64,000 nt of DNA, taken from contig JAUTXW010000938.1 of the NCBI GenBank assembly GCA_030620095.1, forward strand, positions 310,001 to 374,000. The letters run 5' to 3'. The position numbers and the translations under genes are program-made. The notes below the pieces were generated by a model. The model worked only from the letters and a program-made list of their open reading frames with translations. It was not told where the DNA came from and ran no database searches. Position 1 is the stretch's first letter. Each line of letters starts with the position of its first letter. The stretch is from Kuschelorhynchus macadamiae (taxonomy: Eukaryota > Arthropoda > Insecta > Coleoptera > Curculionidae). Of this stretch, positions 25,226-38,310 are shown one piece after another.

Positions 25226-25386
25226 GATTTTTTCTTCCAGTTTTTTTCTTCCAGCTTTGGAAACCATCCAGCCAAATTTCTTTCTTATGTCTTTAAAATA
25301 AAAAAAATGCGGTTCTGCGGAAATATTCGCAATATCCTTGACTTGAAGAATATTATGCTCAAATTTAATACCAATTTTAACCAAAA

Positions 25387-25390
<4 letters not shown>

Positions 25391-25446
<56 letters not shown>
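25391..25446. repeat. (TA)n microsatellite
   Basis: Simple TA run. Confidence 0.95.
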
Positions 25447-25449
<3 letters not shown>

Positions 25450-25450
<1 letters not shown>

Positions 25451-26270
25451 AATATAAAAAAACCAAAATCTTTCTCCATCTCTAGATAGGCATTTCTTAT
25501 CTTTGATAACTTGGTTATTAATTTACCTACCAACGGAAAAAAGTACTGTTATTCGGAATTTTATTTTTCCATTAATTGATACTGTTCGATTTGTGGCTTC
25601 ATCAAATTGTGAGTTTATTTTTCTGAAATTTGCCGCTCTTGGCAAGTTTCCTGATATTTGCCGCATATGCTTGGTCTGAGAACCATAGAATATTGAGGTC
25701 CGAGTGTCTGAGCTTGAAATTATTCATACAGAAACGTACCAAAAAAAATTATTGATCTTAATGTTTTTCAGCAAACCAAGCATTGAGATACATAACGTTT
25801 GTAACGCAATGACTCCGGCGCCCTACATGATTAGTGAACGAGACTTGTATCACTGCAGACAAACAGAATATAAGCACATTCTCTTAAAATTACTTTTATT
25901 TTACGCTTGGCAACGACGTGAGTTATACAGTAGAAAACTTCCAAACAAATGCCATTTCCTACATCTTATTAACTTTTAAAATCTATTAGCAAAGTAACTA
26001 ATTATAGTCGCTTAACAGGGACTTACCTGTGGGCAGCGAGAGCAGGAGACATCAATTATTGTGAACCAAAAAGCTCTTTCTTCACCAACTTGGATATTTT
26101 TTTTTATATTCAAGCTCTTTACTCACGAAAGACTTATTCCTATTTGCTTTTTATTTTTGTTATAGTTTTGACACGGAAAACAATGAATAATTTAATAATT
26201 ATGGTGGAAAGCCAGCTAGAGTTGCTGTATATGTGAAAGAGTGTCACGCCCAGCAGCAAATGTATGTCAA
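25450..26270. other. AT-rich DNA, no recognised gene
   Basis: One unsupported 91-residue frame at 25,704-25,979 without recognisable motifs. Confidence 0.35.
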
Positions 26271-26274
26271 CTCC

Positions 26275-26500
26275 GTTGCTCTGTCTGTTTGTTCATGGCA
26301 TAGCTAAAAGAACTTATTCGATTGACTTCACATTTTGGTGAACAAGTAAGAGTCATATGCGCATGGCCAGGTAATATTTTGGTAAAAATCCACTATGACG
26401 CAAGAAAATTATGGCCTAGCGAATGTTGTTTACATGTTGCACTAAAAGTGCTTATCCGAGGTACCTCAAATTTTGTACAAACATGATACGCTATCCCATT
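26275..26500 (+). repeat. GCGG-type dispersed repeat, short degenerate fragment
   Basis: CTGTCTGTTTG, ATTGACTTCACATTTTGGTG and TAATATTTTGGTAAAAATCC match the family in order. Confidence 0.55.
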
Positions 26501-26504
26501 AAAG

Positions 26505-26760
26505 TTGGGTAGAGACCGAATAAGGTCGGATATCTCGTGGAATGGAGACGGGTTATTGGTGCAGATACACGCTTGTTAATTGGTAGGTCACTTGGTAAAG
26601 TTCAAAGGCTTAATTGCAACCCGAGAGCTGAAAGCCCGAGCGTGAAGTGTGGGTCGGGTACCAAAAGAGCGACCGGCGATCATAGATCCAGTCCAGTTAT
26701 GCCTCGGTGCGGAAAGGAGACATTAATAGTTAAAAAAAACTTTAGTAAATTTGAAATTGA
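26505..26760. other. GC-richer island of unknown identity
   Basis: About 250 bp with clearly higher GC than its surroundings (GACCGAATAAGGTC, AACCCGAGAGCTGAAAGCCC, GTGCGGAAAGGAG). An open frame crosses it (26,537-26,776) but has no recognisable motif. I considered rRNA, tRNA-derived SINE or gene fragment and could match none. Confidence 0.35.
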
Positions 26761-26779
26761 AGACAATGAAAAGTGAAAA

Positions 26780-28195
26780 GTCTGCCCTCTAGTGGAAGTT
26801 AAACCCTCGTCTTCTGTTTTGCCTTGACATCACTCTAATCAACTTAGCCAGTTTGTTATCGGGTTTCTAATTAACTTTTTTAGGGAAACTCTTTCTTTTC
26901 TAACCTAACTCAGTTACATTTTATAGCATCGGCATGATATATGTAATTTTCCTATTAAATAAAGAGTTAAGGCAAGAAGAAAGTGAATTTAACATTCTTA
27001 AGAGTTTTTGGTTTACCATTTATACCAAAACTGGCCGTTTGGCGTCAAACGTCAACTCATATAAAAGCGCAACTAGCGGCGACAGTGGATCGTTGCAGAA
27101 CTAACAAAAATTAAACTGGTTGCATATATAAAACTTTTTCAAGGGTTCAATTTAAAGTTTCTTATATATATATATATATATATATATTTTTATATATGCA
27201 TATACTTTCCATTCCAGTATCCCCACCCCTTCCATACCTCTCCCGAGACCTTAGGTCTACTCAAACCAACGCAGGACAGCGGAAACCGTTGAGTTGCGAG
27301 TACGAAAAGATTGACATATTTAGTGAGAGCTGCATGTTTATGTCAGTGTTTATTAATTGTCGTCAAATTCCGATTGGATCTTACTCGAATTTTACTAAAT
27401 TATTGAAATAATTAAATTATAAGAACAGTGTTTAAACTGTACTTTCACCAAGTTATTAAGATCCGACAAAAGTCTAAAATATAGTTTAAATTCCTTTGCC
27501 TTTACCGTAATGCTTTAAAATAAGTTCAAAATAGTTCATTTTTCAAGAAATTGTCGACGCCCGACTCCCTAACCTCGTGTTAAAGCCATGAAAGTGACAC
27601 GTAAACAATTAGGTCTGAAATAAGAATCTTGCAATAGGATCAGACCCCTACACCTACACCTACACTGCGCACCATCAATCATCTTTTTGCTTATGAATAC
27701 AAAGCAGCAAAAAGGAAAACACAAAAGGACCACGCAGAAACTCGTGTCATGAATGCGTTATTTCTCCGTCCCGTTTGAACTATCAGGATCAAATATCGCG
27801 ATCCGGAAGACTGGATAAGCTGAGTTAACGAAATATTATGAAACATTCATACGGGGCCCAGTAGAAGTTTATTTGTTGCGTTTGAATTTTCCTTTCAATA
27901 TATTTACATTTAGCTTGATTTAGAGCTTTTAATATTCAGATCAGTCTACATAAGTGCAATATGTAAATAACACGTATAAATAATAAAAAAAAGATAATAC
28001 CCGACTTCTTTGAACTAGTATTTAATATAGAAAAAGACACCGCAAACTAGAATAAACATCTATAGCCGTATAACGCAAAAAAAACACTTTTGAATTCCTC
28101 GTATACTGAAGAAACCATCTACTCCGTAACATATTTATTAGTTTTACTATATTAACATTCGTTTAGTAAACAAAGTCTAGAACTTGGAACATAAT
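26780..28195. other. AT-rich DNA, short TA tract at 27,161-27,188, no gene
   Basis: Nothing beyond the TATA-like word and the TA tract can be supported. Confidence 0.35.
27060..27067 (+). promoter_or_regulatory. TATA-box-like element (TATAAAAG)
   Basis: TATAAAAGCGC is followed about 25-30 bases on by GACAGTGG, an initiator-like spacing. No coding sequence was recognised downstream, so this may be an old LTR promoter or chance. Confidence 0.25.
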
Positions 28196-28214
28196 TTAGG
28201 CAGGATCCGTGAAA

Positions 28215-29830
28215 TTTATTCTAGTTACCCCTCTCATAAAAGTATTGTGATTGTGAAAAAATCGTCCTCCGAGATTTTTTCAGACTTTTACGTTTCAGGG
28301 CCCTTAGATAACGAAAAACATGATTTCTCGATTTTGTCGGTCTGTCTGTCGGTCTCTCGGTTTGTCTGTTCACGATATAGAAACTACTTACCAGATTGAT
28401 TTCAGATTTTGGTCAAAAATTAAGGGTCATATGGGGGTGACCTGGTAACATTTTGGTAAAAATCCAATATGACAAAATAAAATAGCGGCCTAGAACGTAA
28501 AAAAAATATTACTAAGAAAGTGCTTATGCTATTTATTTCAAATTTTGCGCAAAAATCAGTATTTAAATCAGGTGGTAAAATTATGCTACGAATCCAAGAT
28601 GGCGGAACAAAATGGCGGCATAGTAAAATATTTAAAAATACCGCCTGAAAAAGCTGTGTGCTATAACTAATTGTAGTATAGAAATGAACTAGTAGAAGTG
28701 GGGTACTAAGTCAAGATGGCGGGACAAAATGGCGGCAAAATAAAATTTTTGTCATCTGAAAAAATCGCCTTCTCAGATTTCACATATCTTCGCGTTTTGG
28801 CGTCCCTAGATGCCAAAAATATGTTTTATCAAGTCCGTCGATCCGTCTGTCGATTTGTCTGTCTGTTTGTCAGTTGGCGGCACAGTTTAAAAACTAGTCA
28901 TTAGATTGAGTTCAAATTTTAGTCAAAAAGTAAGGCTCATATGGGCATGATCTGGTAATATTTTGGTAACAACCCAGTTGTACTGGAACAAGATGGCGGC
29001 CTAGTGAGATGTTAAAGAAATTATTATTAAAAAACTACTTATCCAACTTAACTAAAATTTTGTACAAGAAATGTCGTCCGTCGGTCTGTCTGTCGGTTTG
29101 TCTGTCTGTCAGTTGCTGGCTACCTTAAAAACTACTCATCAGATTGACATCAAATTTGAGTCAAAAATTAAGACTCATATGGGGATCACCTGGTAATATT
29201 TGGGCAAAAATCCGACATGCCGGAACAAGATGGCAGCCTAATGAAACGTCAACAAAATTATTAGTTAAAAAACTAATTATCCAATTTGCACAAAAATCAA
29301 GTATTATGTATGAATCAACTAGTAAAATTGTGTTACGAATACAAAATGGCGGCTTAATAAAATGTTTAGAAATTCAGCTTGAAAAAACGACTTAATGAAC
29401 TGAATGAAATTTTTGTAATTTCAAAAATTTGCGCTATCAGGTTTTAAATATCTTCGCATTATAGCTTAAAAACTACTCATCAGATTGACTTCAGCTTTTG
29501 GACAAAAATTAAGGTTATTACTAAAAAAACTAACTTACCTCAAATTTTGTAAAAAAATCAAGTGTTGCATAAGAATGAACTGGTAACATTTCAAAACAAA
29601 ATCAAGTGTGGCTTAGGTAGAAACTGGTAAAATATTGGAAGAGATATATTGGAATAAAATGGCGTCCAATAAAAATGTTTGAAAAGACAGTATATATGTG
29701 TTCCTAAATAACTATGTACTGAACCTCATTGGTTCACACTTTACTATTTCTAATAAAAGGAAATATTCATAATGAGGAAAGTTCTGGATAAAGGAAATTT
29801 ACCGACTTTTTCAATCTATATCAATTTTTA
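28215..29830 (+). repeat. GCGG-type dispersed repeat, long copy with repeated head blocks
   Basis: Head block at 28,220-28,380 (AAAGTATTGTGATTGTGAAAA, TTTACGTTTCAGGGCCC, then GGTCTGTCTGTCGGTC). Further TCTG-rich blocks follow at 28,840 and 29,080. At least five ATGGCGG modules lie between, for example AAGATGGCGGAACAAAATGG near 28,600 and 28,715. The tail ATAAAGGAAATTTACCGAC lies near 29,800. The head-module-tail order is the best view of the family consensus in this window. Confidence 0.8.
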
Positions 29831-30149
29831 GTGCATCAAAAAATATTTGGGGAAGTATTTGTAAATTTCTGGATCGACGTCGGGCTAATAAATCAGTCTT
29901 TTTAAAATATTTATTTTGACTTTGCGACTGCAAAGAACATCTTAAAAAAGTAAGAGTTTTCTTTAAAGACGAAAAATGGTGTATTGTTTTGCTTTGTAGC
30001 AAAAATATGTAGCTTTGGACCTGTCGAATCGTTTTTGTCTTAGATACGCAGGTACGAAATCTCAGCACCAAGCAAACAAATTTGCGCTTTCTATTTTGAC
30101 TTCACCAAATAACAGTCCATACGTTGTATTATTAATATACTATATGGGG

Positions 30150-30740
30150 TATATGGGTGTCCCCGATTCATTGTAACAGCTAATATCTTTAACAATTTTT
30201 CACCCACGCGTTACTTCAAAAACTCAGAGCAATAAAAGGTTTTGTTTTTTTTTAAATGGCATAACCCATATATTAATACATTTTCGAACCAACAATGAAT
30301 TTAAGGCAGATTTGCTGTAAAATAACCTACACCTTACTTAGATGGTTTTCAAGTTACACACATGATTTATTAAAACATACCATTTTAAACTCATTTTATT
30401 TTATTATTGCATAAAACATTGAACACAAAACAGAAATTTACACGGTTTTAAGAAAATATTTAAAGTGATGTCATTGAAAACAATGTAAGCATTAAACCTA
30501 CCACTAAATTCTCTGGAACAAGCTGCTTTATTATGTCGGAAGTATTACTCTGATATGCTTCTCTAATCTTGTTCCTTAAATTATCTAATTTAAAGGTGGT
30601 GTTTCATAAAATATATTTTTAAATATCTCAAACAAAACCGACCAAAAGTCTAGAAAACGGACTAGCCATTGATTATAATATCTAAATATTCGGTCAAGGT
30701 AAAGAATACAATAGGGATTGTTTTAACCCCAATAAGAACA
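30150..30740 (-). mobile_element. Mariner-type element, 3' portion
   Basis: A terminus-like TATGGGTGTCCCCGATTCA at about 30,152 and a transposase C-terminus reading toward it. The 5' part is missing or replaced. Confidence 0.5.
30455..30612 (-). pseudogene. Mariner-type transposase C-terminal fragment
   Basis: TTFKLDNLRNKIREAYQSN and then TSDIIKQLVPENLVVGLM resembles the ENL+RI..A...I..d.i..v..nl..R segment that follows the third catalytic acid in DUF4817/DDE_3 transposases. No catalytic residue is included. Confidence 0.5.
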
Positions 30741-31219
30741 GATATGTCTATTAACCCTTTCGTTGTTGAAATCGTGACTTATCTCTGCATAACAATTTAT
30801 TGACAATGTTCCGGTAATTAAAGGATATATTTTTCGTCGGAGTTATGAATTCTAAATGTCCATGAACTAAAGATTTACTAATTCGAACCTTCTCTGTAAT
30901 AGTTCGAATTAACATATGGAGACTTTTAAGGTATGCTAAAATATTCATCTGCATATTTTCATTACGCAGTCGTCCTGTTCTCAGTTTAGGTTCAACACAC
31001 GAAAAGCTCTTTCGTGATGGTACTTGCCTATCTGCAAAATGTTCCTGGTAAATGTGAGCTGTTTCGTTGGGTTTCGGCGTAAATTATTACATTGTGTTAG
31101 CATGTCAGCAAAGTATTGAAAAGTAATTGCTGCTTATATGACAAGCGAATGACATAAGAACAGAAATTAAGGGATAAAATCCATTAGTACATTACCTTAG
31201 TTAAGATAGAGAACTTTTT

Positions 31220-31450
31220 AAATGAATATGTATTAGGAGTCATATTCAGTGGCCACCCCGTTCTCCAGACTTGAGGCACTTGGTATTTTTTCTTTAGGGA
31301 TGTGTAACACAGAGACTGACAAACCGACAGACTGACGGACGGATTTGAGAAAACATGTTTTTTTGATATCTTGGTCACTAAAACACGTGGTTCTGTAACG
31401 TGGGAGGATGATTTTATGATTCCAATACTTCCCTTTTACGAGGAAAGTAA
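31220..31450 (-). repeat. GCGG-type repeat, head block in reverse
   Basis: GACAAACCGACAGACTGACGG, GAGAAAACATGTTT, AACACGTGG and TACTTCCCTTTTACGAGGA are reverse complements of the head block. Confidence 0.7.
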
Positions 31451-31459
31451 AATTCAATA

Positions 31460-32450
31460 GAACTGGGAAAAAATAGAGTATGAAAATGTCTTTGAATACT
31501 ATTATTGTGAAAGTCATTGACGTAGATAATATGTATTTTTAAGGTTAAACCTGATTAATGTCATGCCATTGTTATATAAGCAGCAACTACATTAAGTAAA
31601 AATATTGCGTATTTAAGTATATTAAATATCTAGGGATTACGGTCGTCATTGACTCATTTTTATTACAGTAAAAATTTTGAAAATGTATATTTTGGAAAAT
31701 CATTTTAATAAAATTTACAGAACAAATAGGTAAGTTTCTTGAGGCCAGAGAGCAAGTGACACAGAGACTTGATGTTTTTTGGGGCCATATTTAAAGGTAA
31801 AATACATACTGGGGACCATATTTAAACGTAAAATACACACTGGTAACAAAACTTGTGTAGGAAAATGTCTCTGACTCCTGAATCACTCCATTGATTGGCG
31901 CAGATTAATTTTTATTTTAAGAAAATAAAAAAAATAGCTATAAAGCTAAGTATCTCAAGGTGTGAAAGCCACGGGCGTACATATATGCGGAAGTACTATG
32001 TCTGTCAAAACAATTTTTTAAATTTTACTCTCGCTTGCAAACCTGAGTATGTTTCGGTTATATTACTAGCATTATCGTAGGTTTGATCCCCATAATCTAG
32101 TATGTAAATATTATTAACAACGGGAATTTGCTTGTTAATGTTCTGTGGATTTTAATTAATGTCACGAAGGTCTGCGACTGGCCTCTAGTCTTTTGAGACC
32201 CGTAGCCCATGACCTAATTGTTCTAATGCATAAAACCCCCTGACGCCAGATTAACAACGTGCCTCCAACCAGTCATTGGTAAAGTGATTATCACCGGTTA
32301 TTTAATGTCAAGTCAAGGAAATCGTCTGTAATTCCCCAAAATACCTGATTATGAACTTTAAAATTAAACATATATTAATCTCGGCCTAATCGGACTATAT
32401 AACATTTACTTTATTTTATTTTTATCTATATATTTAAAATAAAATGAAAT
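31460..32450. other. AT-rich DNA, no recognised gene
   Basis: Only short ORFs without recognisable motifs. Confidence 0.35.
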
Positions 32451-32459
32451 TTGTCATTG

Positions 32460-34175
32460 GTTTCACCAGCAGCTCTTAGGAAAACATTGTGGCCTAATAA
32501 AATGTTTAAATATTCGGTAAAATTACATCTTCTGGAATAATACCTACTTTTTGCGGGAGAAAATAAAAAATGAAGAAATGAAATTTATTTTTTATAAAAT
32601 ATGTAAATAATATAAAAATTGGGTAAATTTCCTTTACCCGAAACTTCTCTCATTTAGAATTTGTGTGTGTCGTCCAATTTTGTTTCCCACATAATAGATT
32701 CGTACCAATATTTTATCAGTTTCTACTTATGCCACACTCGATGTTGGATGTTGGATATAACTTAAAATAAATTGAATATGTAGTTCTTAAACTGATTTTA
32801 AACCGCCATTTTGTTTTATCGTGTTGAATTCGTTCCACTTTATACCTATCATATTTAATTCTTATACAAAATTTGAAGTCAACTGAATAAGAAGATTTTT
32901 ACATTAATTTTTTAAACATTTTATTTCGCTGTCATTTTGTTCCATACCACATTTTGAATTCGCACCACAACTTTACCAGTTATCTCTATATCATGTTTAA
33001 TGCCTGCACAAAATTTATAAATTTATAAACAAGTACTCTTCCAGGCTGATTTTTTAAATACTTTATGTTAAATGTTACCAGTTCATTCCTATGTAACATT
33101 TGATATTTTTATAGGGTTACAGTAGGGCGCCATTTTGTTCCACCATATTGGATTTTCACCATAATATTACCGGGTTAGCAGTTTTTATCCATGCTGCAAA
33201 TTGGCAGAGAAACAGACAGACTGAAAAACCAACGGAGTTAAAAAATGTATTTTTCCTACGATAGTGCGAAAAAAAAACTTCGTGCGATTTTTTTTTCGTG
33301 CGGAAAAGTGGTACTTTCCCCACGATAAATTGTGCAGAAAAGTAACTTTTCAGGACTACTAGCACTGTTTTGTTAAATTAATGGATATCTAAAATACTCA
33401 ATAAGGTGAAATACTTGCAAAGTAAGTTTTCTTTTTGTAAGAAGCTCAGTCATTCCTGTAATTACAGTATATTATTATTGAACTCAAACCTAATTGACGT
33501 TTATCTGACGACTATATCGATCGTAGGAAAAGTTTGTATCTAACACATACAGAGAGTGTCTTTTTCGCCCTTGGCGGCAACTGCCGTCGTGTGCGGAAAA
33601 GTACACTTACTTACTTTTCGCACATTTAGGTAACTAATTAACTATATTTAACTACTTCGGCATCTAGATATGAAAATATGTAAAACCTGGAATGGTGATT
33701 TTTTTTACGCTTACAAACATTATAGTATGTTGCCATTTTGTCTTGCTTTCTTGAATTCGTTCCGCAATTTTATCAGTTCGTCTCTATACAACAATTAATT
33801 CTTGCACAAAATTTAAAATCAATCTATTTTACAGTTTTTTTAGGCATACTTTTTAATTATGCTAATAGGCCGGCTATTTTTTGGGGCCCTCTTAGATTCC
33901 AACTAAATTTTAATTGATTCGTATGCAATACTTGAGGTAAATTGTATGAGTAGTTTTTAGGAATAATTTTTTTAACATTTCACTAGCCCGCCATTTTGTT
34001 TCGCCACATATGACCCTTAATTTGTTCCAAAATTTGAAGTCAATAGAATAACTAGTTTTTTAGCGATGTAGGCAGACCGACGGAATTGTTTTTTCGTCAT
34101 TTAAAGGACCCTGAAACCTCGGAGGCTGATTTTTTCGCAATTGCAATATTTCCCTTTAACGAAGGAGGAAAAATT
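32460..34175 (-). repeat. GCGG-type dispersed repeat, reverse orientation, interrupted
   Basis: Modules at 32,750-33,260 and 33,690-34,150 carry CCGCCATTTTG words in reverse, ending in a TTTCCCTTTAACGAAGGAGG terminal block near 34,150. 33,290-33,680 is unrelated unique sequence. 32,460-32,640 includes the tail motif GGTAAATTTCC. Confidence 0.65.
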
Positions 34176-34199
34176 AAAAAACAAATAAAATGTTTTGCA

Positions 34200-36310
34200 T
34201 TTACATATAAATTTCCTCGTCCACTACACACAGATGACGTATTTTATGAGTCCATATAGTTTGGTAATAACTTAATAAATTACAGACTATATGATCTGTG
34301 TATATAGATATTGAGAATATAATCTAAAAGTTAATTTACCGATTTTCTTTTCAATTGAAGCTCTCTACCCATAGTCGTGTTATAACTATTTAGTAGTTTC
34401 GTTATAATATAATTTCTACTTGGAAAAATAGTGATTAAATAAACTATTTATCAATCTTACTATTTTTTTAATAAGTGTGGAAATTTAATTTCTTTTTCCT
34501 AAAATGAACCTGAATATCTATTGGTTCTCAACATATTTTAAAGGCAAATCGGGAAATAACTCTTAAGCTGAATAGGATGGCAACGCTGTCTGATAGCTCT
34601 TAACTATCTACTCTACGATTAATCCGACGGCTTTAATTCATACTATTCGTTATTTTGACTTTTTGATTTAATTGAGTTATTTATTTTGCTTTTTAACCGA
34701 TTTCAAAACAGGAGGAGGTTCTCACTTCGTCATGTATGTATTTTTTTTGTTCGCATATATTGTCTAAAAGGCTTGGCTGATTTTGATGAGTCAACCGAGA
34801 GGACGTTTCTCTAGTGGTCCTATATATTCTACTTTTTATTTTAAAAAAGCACAGATATAAAGGCGATAAAGGCAGCTAGTTTTATAATTAAATTTATATA
34901 TTTTTTAAATACCCTATTCAAATTAAAGCGTTGTGGTGTGTAATAGAGATACAACCCCATTTGCTAAAAGTCTTTGTTGTTATCCCCTTATGTGATTTTA
35001 TTAATTGAAAGTCTTGAGTTTTGCAAATTAATAAATTAGTATTTGGTAAGTACTGAACTCTCAAAAGAATTAAATAAGTTTAACTCAAAAAACGTAGCTG
35101 TCAAAAATAATTTTATTTTATGTATTTTTCTTAAGTATTTATTATAAAATCTAATTGTAATAGTGTCGTTTATTTTATAATATATAACTGGATATACATA
35201 TACTACAAATTACAATATTCCTAAAAATGTAACTAGTAAAAAATCACTAAAAAGTGAGAAATAAAATATTAAAAAAAATTAGAAGCGACCTCAAAAAAAT
35301 TTTTTTGAAGTCGGCGCCCAAATAATGACCAATCTGTAATAATATATATATAAAAAAAATACGTACACGTATTAGCTATACTCACTAGTAACCTTAAACT
35401 TACTAACCTAATACAGATTTTAATACGTTATTCAGAGTGGGTGACGTCACTATTTTGAAATCGAACTACCGAGTAAATTTGGTCGCTGCTGGGGTTGGAG
35501 TTGTTTTATAGTTTACCTTTAGTTTACCTAGGTGTATCTTCTATAACACGGCCGTCAATAAAATCTTCATATACTAACCTAGCCAACAGTTGCAAAGCCC
35601 CCAAACTATTTCTGCGCATGTTCCGAAATGCGAATTCGTTATTGGCCTGTTTGGACATTTATAAACTATTAAAAATCTTCCATTGAATGGAGAAGAGCCC
35701 TAAGAGCAAGTGATTCGGGCATCAGTTCTAGAAGATATAAGGCTAGCTATATATCTGGTTTATATGTAATGTAATATAAAATATATCAACTATATTTTGT
35801 AATGGCTGTGACGCTGCTTTAGGCGTCAACTTTTTTATTTTTTTTTTTTAATATTTTATGAAGTATCGGCCGACAACATTGACGTGATGTAAAATTATCC
35901 TGTTTAGAGGGATTATCAGGAATTGATTATTGTTTCTGTTTTATTAGTTTTGAAATTTTACTTTTATCGAGCTAGGTCAGCTACTATACAATGTGTGCTA
36001 TTTAAAGTTTTAAAAGTTGAAATATTTATATTCAGATGTAATTTTAAAATTATAGTTGTCTATTTATTATACGAGAAGTTCCGAGACTCTCTCCTGAAAT
36101 ACTGACAAGTGAATTTTTAGCTTTAAAAGCCATCATAAAAGTTTATTTTACATGCAAGACCACGAATTTTTATAATAATTTTAAGACGATGTTATTTTTG
36201 TAGTTTATATGTTAGACATGGCCTCTTTGGTCATTAACATACTGTAGTGTCATCAGCAATACGTATATTATATTATTTCAAATTTAATTCAGTTAGATAA
36301 AAAATAGATT
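34200..36310. other. AT-rich DNA, one dispersed repeat, no gene
   Basis: 34,535-34,600 matches 14,757-14,820. A 63-residue frame at 35,495-35,686 has no recognisable motif. Nothing else is supported. Confidence 0.4.
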
Positions 36311-36324
36311 AGAAAATTTTGTTC

Positions 36325-37235
36325 AAACCCACTAACTAACTAAGAAGTAAAACTAAGTAAAACTTTGTATGTTCCCGATAGAAATCTTCACGGGTAGCAT
36401 TAATATTATCTATTCCTTTTGCTTGAATCTTCGAAAATATGTTCATTTATAATAGTTCTCCATCGAGAATTTAGATGATTAAAAGATTTTCACTATTACG
36501 ACCCTATAAATTGTCGTTCATTTTAATGACGATGTAAGATTCAATTCGTATCAACGCCAATTGCGGAGATTCAGTGATTTATTTAAAAAGTCTGTTATAG
36601 TTCCAGAGTTTGCGTCAATAATTAATTGTTGTTTGCGGACCTATTCAACTACCATTAATTTTGTAGACGTCTTTGCGTATACTATAAATTATATCTGAAT
36701 TGAAACTAAATTAATCATTTAGACTAAATTGGAACTATTTATTAAAACTCTTTACTAAGAGAAATAATCGTCACTCTCATGTTTTTTTTTAATTATTTTT
36801 ATAATATCTTACTTCAAAAACTGCAAAAGCTATGAAAAACCGTTGCAAATCTTTTGTCTTAAATTTTACATTTGTACCATACAATGTTTTTGTTTGTACT
36901 GAGTGAATCATACAAGAACTACCGGTGGCGTATTTAAGATATTATTCCAGGGAGCGTCCGGGCTCTACTATTTGTTGTTGGAAAAAAAAGTCGTCCTTAA
37001 AGATCCTGGGGTGGGTTGTCCAGATCCCTGGAACAATAAAAAAATTTAAAAGGATTTACTCATATGTCCATGTTGATTAGTATACCTTCCCCCTAGAGAG
37101 CTCTAATCTAGACCCCCTGAACCCTCCCCCTAATTATATCACACAGAGCTACTAGTAGCTTTTTTATTTTAAATGAAACACGCTATATTTTCTATTATAA
37201 ACAACAAAGGTCCAGTATTAGTATTTTAGGAATAT
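36325..37235 (+). repeat. Tandem segmental duplication, copy 1
   Basis: Shares ordered blocks with 37,475-38,105: ACTAAGAAGTAAAA, TCTTCGAAAATATGTTCATT, GAGAATTTAGAT, GAAAAACCGTTGCAAA, GGTGGGTTGTCC and TAGTATACCTT, ending TTAAATGAAACA-CTATATTTTC. Copy 1 has an extra segment near 36,485-36,730. Confidence 0.75.
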
Positions 37236-37474
37236 CACTTCACTCTACATTATATCTTTATCAAGACATTCGAACAAAATAAACAAAATTATTTTACACG
37301 TTTTTTCAAAAAAAAATTACTTATTAGACTTATCGACAGGAAAATCTCTTCTAATCTGGACTACCTAAGTCAAGGACAACAAAATATTAAATTCAGAATG
37401 GAAGGAAAATTAATAAAATGTTTTGAATTTTTAATGTACTTGTTCATGTAAGTATGTACAGGATTTCGGAATCA

Positions 37475-38105
37475 AAAGTCAACTACCTAACTAAGAAGTA
37501 AAATTAAATAAAAGATTGTACGTTCACGATCGAAAACTTCACGGGGAGTTTTAGCTCGAATCTTCGAAAATATGTTCATTTATAATGTGGTAATTCTTCG
37601 TCGAGAATTTAGATAATTAGAATTTTTTATTAAAATTCTTTAGTAAGACAAATATTCAACTCTCTCTAATGTTTTTGTTTACTTCTTTTTATAATATCTT
37701 ATTTCAAAAACAGCAAAACCTGTGAAAAACCGTTGCAAAACTTTTGTTTTCAACTTTTTGTTTAAAAACGTGTTTTTACCTTAAAACATCTGTGTTTATA
37801 CTGAGTGGATCCTACAAGAGCTGCCAGCAACCCGGGATGGTCCGAGCTTTAATTTTTGTTGTTGAAAAAAAAAGTCGCCATAAAAGCTCCCAGGGGTGGG
37901 TTGTCCTGATCCCTTATAAAAGATCCCTGAAGCAATAAAAAATCCAACAAACTACATCATATGTTGATTAGTATACCTTTCAATATGTCAAAATGTCCCG
38001 GGGGGGGGTCCTCCCCTAAATAAAACATCAGACAGCTACTAGTAGTGTTTTTAATTTAAATGAAACATCCTATATTTTCTATTATAAACAATAAAGGTCC
38101 AGTGT
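37475..38105 (+). repeat. Tandem segmental duplication, copy 2
   Basis: Shorter partner of 36,325-37,235. Both end in a mariner-like terminus read in reverse (AAATGAAACA, then CCTATA). Confidence 0.75.
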
Positions 38106-38141
38106 TAGTCTTTAAGGAATATCACCTCATCACCTCACCCT

Positions 38142-38270
<129 letters not shown>

Positions 38271-38310
38271 TTTAGTGATTCAGGTGTGTTGTCTTTTGCG
38301 CAGACTTTTT

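Noticed and set aside
26505..26760. rRNA or tRNA-derived SINE identity for the GC-rich island
   Set aside because: I could not align it with any rRNA or tRNA structure; the hairpin alone is not enough.
27060..27110. Host gene promoter
   Set aside because: Only a TATA-like word with initiator-like spacing; no coding sequence recognised downstream. Kept as a low-confidence site only.
28320..28380. CRISPR-like array suggested by repeated GGTCTGTCTGT blocks here and downstream
   Set aside because: Microsatellite-like, irregular spacing, eukaryotic context.
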